Assembly (NCBI GenBank): GCA_946885735.1
Contig: CAMPGW010000004.1
Coordinates: forward strand, 9,195 to 73,194
Length of the DNA stretch: 64,000 nt
Direction of reading: 5' to 3'
Source of the DNA: an uncultured Gammaproteobacteria bacterium
Lineage (GTDB): Bacteria; Pseudomonadota; Gammaproteobacteria; Xanthomonadales; Xanthomonadaceae
Made by a program: the position numbers and the translations under genes. The notes beneath the pieces are model-generated. The model worked only from the letters and a program-made list of their open reading frames with translations. It had not been told where the DNA came from and searched no databases. Each line of letters starts with the position of its first letter. Position 1 is the stretch's first letter. This document shows positions 49,296 through 57,472 of this stretch, in pieces.

Positions 49296-50546
49296 ATGGC
49301 GACCACCCGAGCCACCGCACGCGCCCCCCAGCAGCGGACCAATCCGATGACCACCTTCGTCTGGCAAGGCACGGACAAGCGTGGCGTCAAGATGAAGGGC
49401 GAGGTATCCGCCAAGAGCATCAATTCAGTGCGCGCCGACCTACGCAAGCAGGGCATCAATCCTCAGGTCGTCAAGCCCAAGGCGAAGCCAATGTTTGGCG
49501 CGGCAGGCAGCCGTATCTCCGCGCTCGAGGTCGCAGTATTCAGCCGGCAGATCGCCACAATGCTGCAGTCGGGTGTGCCCATGGTGCAGGCCTTCGACAT
49601 CCTGTCGCAGGGTCAGAAGAATCCGCGCATGACTATAATGTTGCAGGATATCCGCGACAGCATCTCGGGTGGTTCGACCCTATATGAGTCGCTCGGTCGC
49701 CACCCGCTGCAATTCGACGACCTCTACCGCAACTTGGTACGTGCAGGTGAGGGCGCCGGCGTGCTCGACACCGTCTTGGACACCCTGGCGACCTACAAGG
49801 AACGCATCGAGGCACTAAAGGGCAAGATCCGCAAGGCCATGTTCTACCCGGCCGGTGTGCTTGCGATCGCCATCGCGGTCTCTTCCATCCTCTTGATCTG
49901 GGTCATTCCGCAGTTCGAAGCCGTGTTCTCTAACTTCGGCGCCGAGCTGCCCGCATTTACCATGATGTACGTTCACGCATCGCGATTCATGGTGACGTGG
50001 TGGTGGCTGGTCTTTGGCTCGATCATCGCTGCGGTGTTTGCTTATCTTGCGGTGCTGAAACGCTCCGAAAAGATGCGTGAGCTGGTTGACCGCGCGATCC
50101 TGCGGACACCGGTGATCGGCCAGATCATGCACCAGTCTGCAATCGCTCGCTTCGCTCGCACCCTGGCCCTGACCTTCAAGGCCGGCGTGCCTTTGGTCGA
50201 GGCACTCGACATCACCTCGGACGCCACCGGCAGCATTGTCTACAACCAGGCGATCAAGAAGATCCGCGATGACGTGGCGGTAGGCTACCAGCTCAATATG
50301 GCGATGAACCAGGTAACCCTGTTCCCGCACATGGTCACCCAGATGACCTCGATCGGCGAAGAGGCCGGTGCGCTCGACACCATGCTGTTCAAGGTCGCCG
50401 ATTACTACGAGCAGGAGGTCAACAACGCCGTGGACGCGCTGGCCAGCCTGCTTGAGCCCATGATCATGGTGCTCATTGGCGTTATGGTGGGCGGCATGGT
50501 GATCGCGATGTACCTACCGATCTTCAAGCTCGCCGCGACCATCTGA
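49296..50546 (+). CDS. pilC: PilC, inner-membrane platform protein of the pilus
   Basis: PilC is the membrane platform acted on by PilB and PilT. The 416-aa protein has an N-terminal cytosolic part (FVWQGTDKRGVKMKGEV) followed by two T2SSF domains. The first includes VFSRQIATMLQSGVPMVQAF near residue 80, and the second, near 285, has ARFARTLALTFKAGVPLVEAL. Three membrane helices lie near 185-205, 225-250 and 385-408. It is 3 bases after pilB. Confidence 0.95.
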   Translation: MATTRATARAPQQRTNPMTTFVWQGTDKRGVKMKGEVSAKSINSVRADLRKQGINPQVVKPKAKPMFGAAGSRISALEVAVFSRQIATMLQSGVPMVQAFDILSQGQKNPRMTIMLQDIRDSISGGSTLYESLGRHPLQFDDLYRNLVRAGEGAGVLDTVLDTLATYKERIEALKGKIRKAMFYPAGVLAIAIAVSSILLIWVIPQFEAVFSNFGAELPAFTMMYVHASRFMVTWWWLVFGSIIAAVFAYLAVLKRSEKMRELVDRAILRTPVIGQIMHQSAIARFARTLALTFKAGVPLVEALDITSDATGSIVYNQAIKKIRDDVAVGYQLNMAMNQVTLFPHMVTQMTSIGEEAGALDTMLFKVADYYEQEVNNAVDALASLLEPMIMVLIGVMVGGMVIAMYLPIFKLAATI

Positions 50547-50550
50547 CGGG

Positions 50551-51417
50551 ATGTTCGAAGGCCTGTTGGCGACGCCCGCGGCGGCCATCACGGCCGCCGC
50601 GCTCTTTGGGCTGCTGGTCGGCAGCTTCCTCAACGTAGTGATCCTGCGCCTGCCCGCGCGCCTGGAATGGCAGTGGAAGCAGGATGCTCGGGAAACCCTC
50701 GGCATCGCCGAGGCCTACGACCCCACCCCGCCCGGCATCGTGGTCGAGGGATCGCACTGCCGCCACTGCGGACACAAGCTCGCGCCTTGGGAAAACATTC
50801 CTCTGGTGAGCTACGTGGCACTGGGCGGAAAGTGCCGGCAGTGCCGCCAGCCCATCAGCTGGCAGTACCCGGCGGTCGAGTTGCTGACTGGCATCCTGTT
50901 CGCGGCCTGCATCTGGCGCTTCGGCGTTGGCCTCGAGGGCGGCCTCGCCCTGGTCTTCACCGGCATCCTGGTGGCCGCTTCCGGCATCGACCTGCGAACG
51001 ACCTGGCTACCTGACCAGTTGACCTTGCCGCTGCTGTGGATCGGCCTGCTCGCCAGCCTCGTCACGGTGTATGTCGACCCTGTCTCCGCCATCCTCGGCG
51101 CCGCCGCCGGCTACCTGAGCCTGTGGAGCGTCTATAAGCTCTTCAAGCTGATCACCGGCAAGGAGGGCATGGGCTACGGCGACTTCAAGCTGCTGGCCGC
51201 GCTCGGCGCCTGGTGCGGCATCAAGGCCATCATTCCGATCCTGCTGATCTCCTCTCTGGTCGGCGCCATCATCGGCTCGATCTGGCTGCTGGCCCGCGGC
51301 AAGGACCGCGGCACGCAGATTCCTTTCGGGCCCTACCTTGCCATCGCCGGCTGGATCCAGTTCATCAGCGGCGCCGACTTGCTGGGCATGTACCTGCGCT
51401 GGATCTCACCGACGTGA
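50551..51417 (+). CDS. pilD: PilD, prepilin peptidase and N-methyltransferase
   Basis: PilD cuts the prepilin leader and methylates the new N-terminus. The 288-aa protein has helix 1 with GLLVGSFLNVVILRLP, then the cytoplasmic methylase domain with two zinc-binding CxxC pairs (HCRHCGHK and KCRQCRQP near residues 70-95). The aspartyl protease residues are in GIDLRTTWLPDQLTLP near 150 and GYGDFKLLAALGAW near 210. About eight membrane helices are predicted. It is 4 bases after pilC; its substrate here is the MKNQQG leader of PilA. Confidence 0.95.
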   Translation: MFEGLLATPAAAITAAALFGLLVGSFLNVVILRLPARLEWQWKQDARETLGIAEAYDPTPPGIVVEGSHCRHCGHKLAPWENIPLVSYVALGGKCRQCRQPISWQYPAVELLTGILFAACIWRFGVGLEGGLALVFTGILVAASGIDLRTTWLPDQLTLPLLWIGLLASLVTVYVDPVSAILGAAAGYLSLWSVYKLFKLITGKEGMGYGDFKLLAALGAWCGIKAIIPILLISSLVGAIIGSIWLLARGKDRGTQIPFGPYLAIAGWIQFISGADLLGMYLRWISPT

Positions 51418-51432
51418 CCAGGCTGCACTGAC

Positions 51433-52044
51433 ATGGCCGGTTTCGTGGTGGGCGTGACCGGCGGCGTTGCTTCCGGCAAGAGTGCGGTGACTGGACTGTT
51501 CGAGGCCCTCGGCGTCGTCGTCGCAGATGCGGACCTGGCTGCCCGTGCCGTTGTCGCGCCGGGGCAGCCGGCGCTGGCCGAGATTGCCGACCGCTTCGGA
51601 GCCGACCTGTTGCTGGCCAATGGCATGCTCAATCGCGTGCGGATGCGCGAACTCGTCTTCGACGACCCGCAGGCGCGACGGGACCTGGAGGCCATCACCC
51701 ACCCACGCATCCGCGCCATCATCGAGCGTGAGTGCGCCTCTGCGCCGGGTCCTTACGTTATCGCGGCGATTCCGCTCCTTGCCGAAGTCGGTGTGGCTTC
51801 CGCCTACGCCTGGCTGGATCGTCGCCTGGTGGTGGACGCCCCTGTTTCGGTGCAGCTGGCCCGACTGATGGCCCGGGATCACGTCGATGCCGCACTGGCT
51901 CGGCGCATGGTCGAGTCGCAGGCGCCCCGCGCCGACCGGCTCGCGCTGGCGAGTGATGTGATCGTCAACGACGGCACGATCGAAGACCTGGCTGCGCCGG
52001 TGGGGCGACTGGATCTGGTCTTCCGCCGGATCGCGGGGGCCTGA
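51433..52044 (+). CDS. coaE: CoaE, dephospho-CoA kinase
   Basis: CoaE carries out the last step of coenzyme A synthesis. It is 203 aa with the P-loop VGVTGGVASGKSAVTGLFEALG at the N-terminus (split around residues 6-27), then VVADADLAARAVVAPGQPAL, ITHPRIRAII and the lid segment with ALARRMVESQAPRADRLALA. The conserved pilD-coaE pairing of gammaproteobacteria is kept, 15 bases apart. The following dehydratase-like gene starts 1 base after its stop. Confidence 0.95.
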   Translation: MAGFVVGVTGGVASGKSAVTGLFEALGVVVADADLAARAVVAPGQPALAEIADRFGADLLLANGMLNRVRMRELVFDDPQARRDLEAITHPRIRAIIERECASAPGPYVIAAIPLLAEVGVASAYAWLDRRLVVDAPVSVQLARLMARDHVDAALARRMVESQAPRADRLALASDVIVNDGTIEDLAAPVGRLDLVFRRIAGA

Positions 52045-52045
52045 G

Positions 52046-53035
52046 GTGGGTCGCACTGCGCTCGTACTCGGCATTTCCGGCCAGGACGGCGGCTACCTGG
52101 CTAAGTTGCTGCTGGACAAGGGCTACCGGGTTGCCGGGGGTGGCCGCGTCGGTCGCGCCGATAATCTCGCGCACCTCGGCATTGCCGAACGTGTGGACCT
52201 GCACGTCATCGATCCGGCGGACGCCGAACGACTGGAACTGGTCATAGCGGCCGTGCGGCCGGACGAGGTCTACAACCTCTCCGGCCAAAGCTCGGTCGGG
52301 CTGAGTTTCGAGCAACCCGTGGAAACGCTGCGCAGCACCAGCGGCGCCACGACCGCCCTGTTGGAGGCGCAACGAAAGTCAGTGGTTCCGTTCCGCCTGT
52401 TCGCGGCAGGCTCGGCGGAGTGCTTCGGCGACACGAGCGGCCAGCGCGCCAATGAATCGACGCCGATGCGCCCCTGCAGTCCGTACGCGATCGGCAAGGC
52501 TTCGGCATTCTGGCAAGTCGCCACCTGGCGGACCGCCTTCGGACTACACGCTTGCACGGGCATCCTCTTCAACCACGAGTCGCCGCTGCGCCCCGAGCGC
52601 TTCGTGACCCAGAAGATCGTGCGCGCCGCCTGCCGCATTGCCGCCGGCAACACCGCCCCGCTCCAGCTCGGCAATATCGACATCGAGCGCGACTGGGGTT
52701 GGGCCCCGGAATACGTCGAGGCCATGTGGCGGATGCTCCAGGCCGATGCGCCTGAGGACTACGTGCTCGCCACGGGCGAGACCCGCCCCTTGGCCGACTT
52801 CATCCACGAGGCCTTCGCCGCCGTGGGCCTGGACTGGCGCCAGCATGTAGAATTGCGGCCCCAGCTGCTGCGCCCGACCGACGTGCACTCCAGCCTCGCC
52901 GACCCCGGCAAGGCCCGCGAACACCTTGGCTGGCAGGCCCGTACGACCCTGGCGGGCGTTGCCCGCCGCATGGTCGACGCCGAGCAGCGACGCCTCGCGG
53001 CGGCCCCCGACACCACGGAGCAACTTCGGCAATGA
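52046..53035 (+). CDS. GDP-mannose 4,6-dehydratase paralog lacking the Arg/Ser loop
   Basis: This is a 329-aa short-chain dehydrogenase-type sugar nucleotide enzyme starting at GTG 52046. It opens [19 protein letters not shown] like Gmd, and has [15 protein letters not shown] (catalytic Tyr and Lys near 146-150), [20 protein letters not shown] and [17 protein letters not shown], all Gmd-like. It lacks the RRxSSFNTxRxxHLY segment that in Gmd binds NADP phosphate and joins subunits; a short Gly/Arg sequence replaces it. It may therefore act on GDP-4-keto-6-deoxymannose (a reductase or epimerase step) or use NAD. It starts right after coaE and overlaps gmd by 4 bases. Confidence 0.78.
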   Translation: MGRTALVLGISGQDGGYLAKLLLDKGYRVAGGGRVGRADNLAHLGIAERVDLHVIDPADAERLELVIAAVRPDEVYNLSGQSSVGLSFEQPVETLRSTSGATTALLEAQRKSVVPFRLFAAGSAECFGDTSGQRANESTPMRPCSPYAIGKASAFWQVATWRTAFGLHACTGILFNHESPLRPERFVTQKIVRAACRIAAGNTAPLQLGNIDIERDWGWAPEYVEAMWRMLQADAPEDYVLATGETRPLADFIHEAFAAVGLDWRQHVELRPQLLRPTDVHSSLADPGKAREHLGWQARTTLAGVARRMVDAEQRRLAAAPDTTEQLRQ

Positions 53036-54138
53036 AAAAGGCCTTGATCACCGGCGTCACCGGTCAGGACGGCGCCTACCTCGCGGAATTCCTGTTGAAC
53101 AAGGGTTACGAGGTGCACGGCATCAAGCGCCGCGCGTCCAGCTTCAACACCCAGCGCGTGGATCACCTGTACAAGGATCCGCACGAGTCCGACGGCCGCT
53201 TCGTGCTGCACTACGGCGACCTCACCGACGCGACCAACCTGATCCGCATCCTGCAAGAGGTGCGGCCCGATGAGATCTACAACCTAGGCGCCCAGAGCCA
53301 TGTGCAGGTGTCCTTCGAAACCCCCGAGTACACCGCCAACGGCGACGCCCTGGGAACGCTACGCCTGCTTGAGGCGATCCGGATCCTCGGCATGGAGAAG
53401 ACCACGCGCTTCTACCAGGCCTCCACTTCCGAGTTGTTCGGCAAGGTGCAGGAGACGCCACAGAAGGAGACCACACCCTTCTATCCTCGCTCGCCCTACG
53501 GCGTTGCCAAGCTCTACGCCTACTGGATCGTGGTGAACTACCGCGAGTCCTACGGCATGTTTGCCTGCAACGGCATCCTGTTCAACCACGAATCGCCACT
53601 GCGGGGCGAGACCTTCGTGACGCGCAAGATCACCCGCGCGCTCGCCCGCATCCACCTGGGACAGCAGGAGTGCCTGTATCTTGGCAACCTCGACGCCCGC
53701 CGCGATTGGGGCCACGCCCGTGACTTCATCGAGGCGCAGTGGCTGATGTTGCAGCAGCCCGAGGCCGAGGACTTCGTGATCGCCACCGGCGAGCAGCATT
53801 CCGTGCGTGACTTCGTCACGTTGTCAGCCCGCGAGCTGGGCATCGAGATTGACTGGCAGGGCCAAGGCGAGGCTGAGCAAGGCCTCGTGCGTTCCGCCCC
53901 GGCGGATTCCGCCGTCGAGCCCGGCCAGGTCATTACCGCCGTGGATCCGCGCTACTTCCGTCCAGCCGAGGTGGAGACCTTGCTGGGCGATGCGAGCAAG
54001 GCGCGTAGCAAGCTCGGCTGGACCCCACGCACGAGCTTCTCGGCATTGGTGTCGGAGATGATGGCGTCGGATTTGAAGATCGCGCGCCGCGAGGCATTCA
54101 TCGCTCAAGGCGGGTTTGGCGACGTACGCCCCGTCTGA
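53032..54138 (+). CDS. gmd: GDP-mannose 4,6-dehydratase
   Basis: Gmd converts GDP-mannose to GDP-4-keto-6-deoxymannose, the precursor of GDP-fucose, GDP-rhamnose and GDP-perosamine. The 368-aa protein is canonical: [38 protein letters not shown] near residues 33-49, [16 protein letters not shown] (catalytic Thr or Ser and Glu), [32 protein letters not shown] and [17 protein letters not shown]. Its ATG overlaps the end of the paralog upstream, so the pair are coupled and may act in sequence. It converges with the small coiled-coil gene 9 bases away. Confidence 0.94.
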   Translation: MKKALITGVTGQDGAYLAEFLLNKGYEVHGIKRRASSFNTQRVDHLYKDPHESDGRFVLHYGDLTDATNLIRILQEVRPDEIYNLGAQSHVQVSFETPEYTANGDALGTLRLLEAIRILGMEKTTRFYQASTSELFGKVQETPQKETTPFYPRSPYGVAKLYAYWIVVNYRESYGMFACNGILFNHESPLRGETFVTRKITRALARIHLGQQECLYLGNLDARRDWGHARDFIEAQWLMLQQPEAEDFVIATGEQHSVRDFVTLSARELGIEIDWQGQGEAEQGLVRSAPADSAVEPGQVITAVDPRYFRPAEVETLLGDASKARSKLGWTPRTSFSALVSEMMASDLKIARREAFIAQGGFGDVRPV

Positions 54139-54147
54139 TGCAGAGAG

Positions 54148-54408
54148 CTATAGATACGGCCCTGCGATCTTGAAGAAGATGTAGACCAGCACCGCCACCA
54201 GCGGCACCCCCACCATCAACACCCCGCGGTAGAGCTTGATGTGGCCCATCTGCTTCTGGATGGAAAGCTTCTGCTGCGCGATGGCCTCTTCCTGATTGGC
54301 GAGCGCCCGCTCCTGCGCGGCCAGCGCGGTCTGCTGCACGGCCAGTGCGGCTTCCTGGTTGGCAAGCATCTTTTGCAGCGTGTGAAGGATCTCGTCGTCG
54401 CGGGTCAT
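54148..54408 (-). CDS. Small tail-anchored heptad-repeat protein
   Basis: This is an 86-aa protein from ATG 54408 with no recognised family. Residues 15-52 are five near-perfect 7-residue units of the form Q-x-x-A-L-A-x (for example QEAALAV, QQTALAA, QERALAN, QEEAIAQ), which predicts a regular alpha-helical coiled coil. A single C-terminal helix (YRGVLMVGVPLVAVLVYIFF) should anchor it to the membrane with the coil in the cytoplasm. In-frame sequence upstream to 54504 is low-complexity and not counted. Function unknown. Confidence 0.65.
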   Translation of the reverse strand: MTRDDEILHTLQKMLANQEAALAVQQTALAAQERALANQEEAIAQQKLSIQKQMGHIKLYRGVLMVGVPLVAVLVYIFFKIAGPYL

Positions 54409-54534
54409 CGTGGGCTCGGATTCGGGTTCGATGGGATCGTACGAGAATCGGCCGGGCTCGGGCAGTGGGACCGGGTTGCACCCGCCTCCGCCCGCTCGTA
54501 GCATCGGCCCACGACGACGTCGGGGGACCTCCGC

Positions 54535-54900
54535 ATGCGCATAGCGACCGCACTGGCTTCGGCCGGACTTGTGCTGCTCCTCGCCGCCTGCGGCCCCTCC
54601 GCGCCCGGTGCGCCTGCGCCCGCCCCCACGGGTCCCGTCGTCGCCTCCCTCGACACCCTTCCCGCCACTGTCGAGGGCACGCTGTTCTTCGACCTGGAGG
54701 GCGGCGCTGCGGGCGACGGCACGCAGACCTACGCCACCCTGCAGTTCGGCGAGGACGCGCTGAGCGTGAAAATGCCGACCGCCCTCGCCCTCTTGCTGGA
54801 CGTGCCGGAGGACGGCGCCAGGGTGCGGGTGACGGTCGGATCGGAAGAAGTCGATGACGGCGACAGCACGCTCGTCATCACCGCCGCCCAGCGCCTCTAG
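54535..54900 (+). CDS. Small lipoprotein, unknown function
   Basis: This is a 121-aa protein with a lipoprotein signal MRIATALASAGLVLLLAAC; Cys19 in the lipobox LAAC would be acylated. A Pro/Ala-rich linker follows ([14 protein letters not shown]) and then a domain of about 85 residues rich in acidic residues and short beta strands (VEGTLFFDLEGG, DGDSTLVITAAQRL). No family recognised. It is divergent from the coiled-coil gene and converges on the large membrane-anchored protein gene with 7 bases between. Confidence 0.65.
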   Translation: MRIATALASAGLVLLLAACGPSAPGAPAPAPTGPVVASLDTLPATVEGTLFFDLEGGAAGDGTQTYATLQFGEDALSVKMPTALALLLDVPEDGARVRVTVGSEEVDDGDSTLVITAAQRL

Positions 54901-54907
54901 CCGCGCT

Positions 54908-56356
54908 TTACCGAATCAGCACGGCCCGGATGAATCCGTCCGGATAGATCCGGTTCTTCACCCGTCCGCCGCCCTGGACGCTGCCCTCGACGGTGATCTC
55001 GGCCTTGCCCGCTTCCACCAGCCGGACCTCGCGCGTACCCATGTGGGCCGTTGTCACTTCGAAGTCACGGTCCAGATAGTTGGGCAAGTCGGCCCAGGCA
55101 ACCTCGTCGCCACGCACGGCCGGCGCAGGCGGTGGCGTTGGTGCCGGAGCAACCGGGGCGGGCGAAACTGCACCGGGAAGCGCGGTGGCCACGGCCGACG
55201 GCGCGGAGGCTGGCGCTTGCGGCGCCGCGGCCGCTGCCGCGGTCGATACGGGTGCGGGCGCCGGAGCGGCGACTGCCCCGCCCTCCTTCAGCATTGCCGC
55301 ATACGTCGTCATGGTGTCGTGCCCCGGCAGGGGCCGCGGAGCAATCCGCGCCAGGTTCACCACCAGCTTGCGGCGGTCACGCTCGAGGATGCCGTGCATC
55401 CGGGTGAAGGCCTCGCCACTGTCGCGCGCGTCATAGAAGATCTCGCTGTGCAGCGGCGTGGCATAGCGGCCGCCGAAGCGGATCGTGCCGCCACTACGCG
55501 CAAAGCCGGTGTAGGCCTCGAGGCTTTCCTCGTCCACGGACAGGCCAAGGATCGCCAGCCGGCGCCTAACCGCGGCCACGTGGCGCGGCACGAACTCCCC
55601 GGCGGTGATGCCGTCGCGCTTGGCGCAGAAGGCGTTGCGCGCCTTGACGAAGCCCTGGTCCTCGACGGTCCACTCTTCGTCGGTGGCCAGCGTCGGCGTG
55701 AGGTCGAGCAGGTAGGGATTGATCGCGCCCGGCAGCGTCTCGTGCCGCAGCAGGCTGACCTTCGAGACGCCGGGCGTCTCCAGCACCACCCGGGTTTCGA
55801 GCTGGCTGCCGTCCACGCGGTAATCGAACTCCAGCGTGGTGGGACCGGGCGCCAGGCCCATCTCCGCCAGTTCGCTGCGCAGCCAGACGTCGTCGTCCAT
55901 GCAGCCTTCGGCCTCGAACGGCGATGGCGTGTCGGTACCGAAGGGGCCCAGATCGCCGAGGCTCGGATCCACGCCAGCGGCGGAGGTGCCGCCTTCCAGG
56001 ATGACGTGCAGGCGGTCGGTGTCAGCAATCAGCTTGCGGCCGCGCAGGTTCTTGATCACCCATCCCCAACCGGGCGTGTCCACGCGCACGCGTTCGAAGC
56101 TCAGCTTCGCATCCACGTCCGGCCCATAGGGTTCGAGCTCGAAATCCTTCGCGACCAGGTCGCCGTTCAAGGCGAAACGCGCGCCCTTGTACTTGCTGTC
56201 GGCGCCGTTGCCGAAGGCGATCAGCAGGCTACGGCCGACCAGGAAGTTGGCCTGCCACATCAGCACCAGCGCCAGGCCGATCAGCACGGCCAGGCTGCCG
56301 AGCACGGCCATGACGGTGCGGGGAGACACGTTCTTCGATGCTTTGCGCGTGGCCAT
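54908..56356 (-). CDS. Large membrane-anchored protein of unknown function
   Basis: This is a 482-aa protein from ATG 56356 (an ATG at 56401 would add 15 residues). One N-terminal helix (VMAVLGSLAVLIGLALVLMW, residues about 15-34) anchors a large periplasmic part. That part has beta-rich character with YKGARFALNGDLVAKDFELE resembling AsmA-like or LptC-like lipid-transfer strands, but I cannot assign a family. Near residues 350-405 lies a long Ala/Pro/Val linker. The last 75 residues form a separate beta-type domain (DFEVTTAHMGTREVRLVEAG). No neighbour gives a clue to its function. Confidence 0.6.
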   Translation of the reverse strand: MATRKASKNVSPRTVMAVLGSLAVLIGLALVLMWQANFLVGRSLLIAFGNGADSKYKGARFALNGDLVAKDFELEPYGPDVDAKLSFERVRVDTPGWGWVIKNLRGRKLIADTDRLHVILEGGTSAAGVDPSLGDLGPFGTDTPSPFEAEGCMDDDVWLRSELAEMGLAPGPTTLEFDYRVDGSQLETRVVLETPGVSKVSLLRHETLPGAINPYLLDLTPTLATDEEWTVEDQGFVKARNAFCAKRDGITAGEFVPRHVAAVRRRLAILGLSVDEESLEAYTGFARSGGTIRFGGRYATPLHSEIFYDARDSGEAFTRMHGILERDRRKLVVNLARIAPRPLPGHDTMTTYAAMLKEGGAVAAPAPAPVSTAAAAAAPQAPASAPSAVATALPGAVSPAPVAPAPTPPPAPAVRGDEVAWADLPNYLDRDFEVTTAHMGTREVRLVEAGKAEITVEGSVQGGGRVKNRIYPDGFIRAVLIR

Positions 56357-56475
56357 TGCATACCGTGCGTGAAGGGTCCGGCGGAGCCTAGCAATCGCCA
56401 TGCGGGCCTACAAGGCGTGCGGTTGCGGCGCCCGGCAGCCGACGCCATGCATGACCGAGCGGTGTAGGAATATTC

Positions 56476-57462
56476 CTACGCGGGCCAAAGGCCCCGGATG
56501 GCCGCGATGCCCTGCGCGCCGTGCTTCCGCGCGCACGCCTGGTCCGCAGGCTGCATGCCGCCGAGCGCATAGATCGGCAAGCTCACATGCTCGCGCAGCG
56601 CCGCGAATCCTTCCCAGCCGAGCGGAGGCGCATTGGGGTGGCTGGGCGTCGCCGCCACCGGCCCAAGCACCGCAAAATCCGCCCCGATCACCTCGGCCTG
56701 GTGCAGTTGCGTGGCGTCATGGCAGGACGCACCGAGCGGGCGCTCGGCCTCGATCGGACGGGCATCGAGCGACATCAGCTGCGCCGAAGTCAGGTGCAGG
56801 CCCGCGCCCAGGCGCTCGGCGAGCGCCGCGTCCTCGTTGACCAGCAGCTGCGCGCCTGCCTGGTCGCAGAGGCGCTTGCACTCGGCGGCGAGCGCGAGGG
56901 TTTCGGCCGGCGGCAGGTTGCGGAAGCGCAGCTGGATGCGCCGCGTGCCCGCATCCAGCTGCGCCTCGATGCCGCGCAGGAAGACGGCCGGGTTGGCGAC
57001 CTCGGGCGGGGTGATGGCGTAGTGCGGGGCCTGCGTGAGCGCCGCGACCACCGGGCGGTCGGCGGGCGGCATCGGGTAGGTGTGCAGGTTGGCGCGCGGC
57101 GACCAGGCCAGGGCCTGTTTCTCGCGGCCCTGCGGCTTGCCGGAAAAACGCGTGATGCCGAACACCTCGAGCACGATGCGCTTGTCGCGATAGGCCTGCG
57201 GCACCGTGATCAGCGGCTCCATGCCGTGGATGCGGATGCCGAGTTCCTCGTGCAGTTCGCGATCGAGCGCCTGGAAGGGCGTCTCGCCCGGCTCGACCTT
57301 GCCGCCGGGGAATTCCCAGGCGCCGGCGAGGTCGCGCCCGGCGGTGCGCCGGGCCAGGAGGATGCGGCCGCGGGCGTCGCTCAGGACGCCGGCGACCACA
57401 TGCACCGGTGCGCCGCCCGAACTGGCGGCTGCGGCGTCGGCGCCTGGGGCGCCGGAACTCAC
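56476..57462 (-). CDS. Fused Nudix (MutT) hydrolase and ThiE-like domain protein
   Basis: This is a 328-aa bifunctional-looking protein. Residues 20-150 are a MutT-type Nudix domain with the box GGKVEPGETPFQALDRELHEEL (split), of the type that removes 8-oxo-dGTP. Residues 160-328 resemble thiamine-phosphate synthase/TenI: RIQLRFRNLPPAETLALA, LLVNEDAALAERLGAGLHL, LGASCHDATQLHQAE and FAVLGPVAATPSHP. ThiE-type key residues partly differ, so the C-terminal half may not make thiamine phosphate. Such fusions are known downstream of secA in pseudomonads and xanthomonads, so the layout is expected. It starts 10 bases after secA. Confidence 0.9.
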   Translation of the reverse strand: MSSGAPGADAAAASSGGAPVHVVAGVLSDARGRILLARRTAGRDLAGAWEFPGGKVEPGETPFQALDRELHEELGIRIHGMEPLITVPQAYRDKRIVLEVFGITRFSGKPQGREKQALAWSPRANLHTYPMPPADRPVVAALTQAPHYAITPPEVANPAVFLRGIEAQLDAGTRRIQLRFRNLPPAETLALAAECKRLCDQAGAQLLVNEDAALAERLGAGLHLTSAQLMSLDARPIEAERPLGASCHDATQLHQAEVIGADFAVLGPVAATPSHPNAPPLGWEGFAALREHVSLPIYALGGMQPADQACARKHGAQGIAAIRGLWPA

Positions 57463-57472
57463 GACAGACCGA

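Noticed and set aside
56130..56160. A GTTCGAG-like sequence resembling a tRNA T-arm
   Set aside because: It lies within the frame of the 482-aa protein and no acceptor or anticodon stems can be paired around it.
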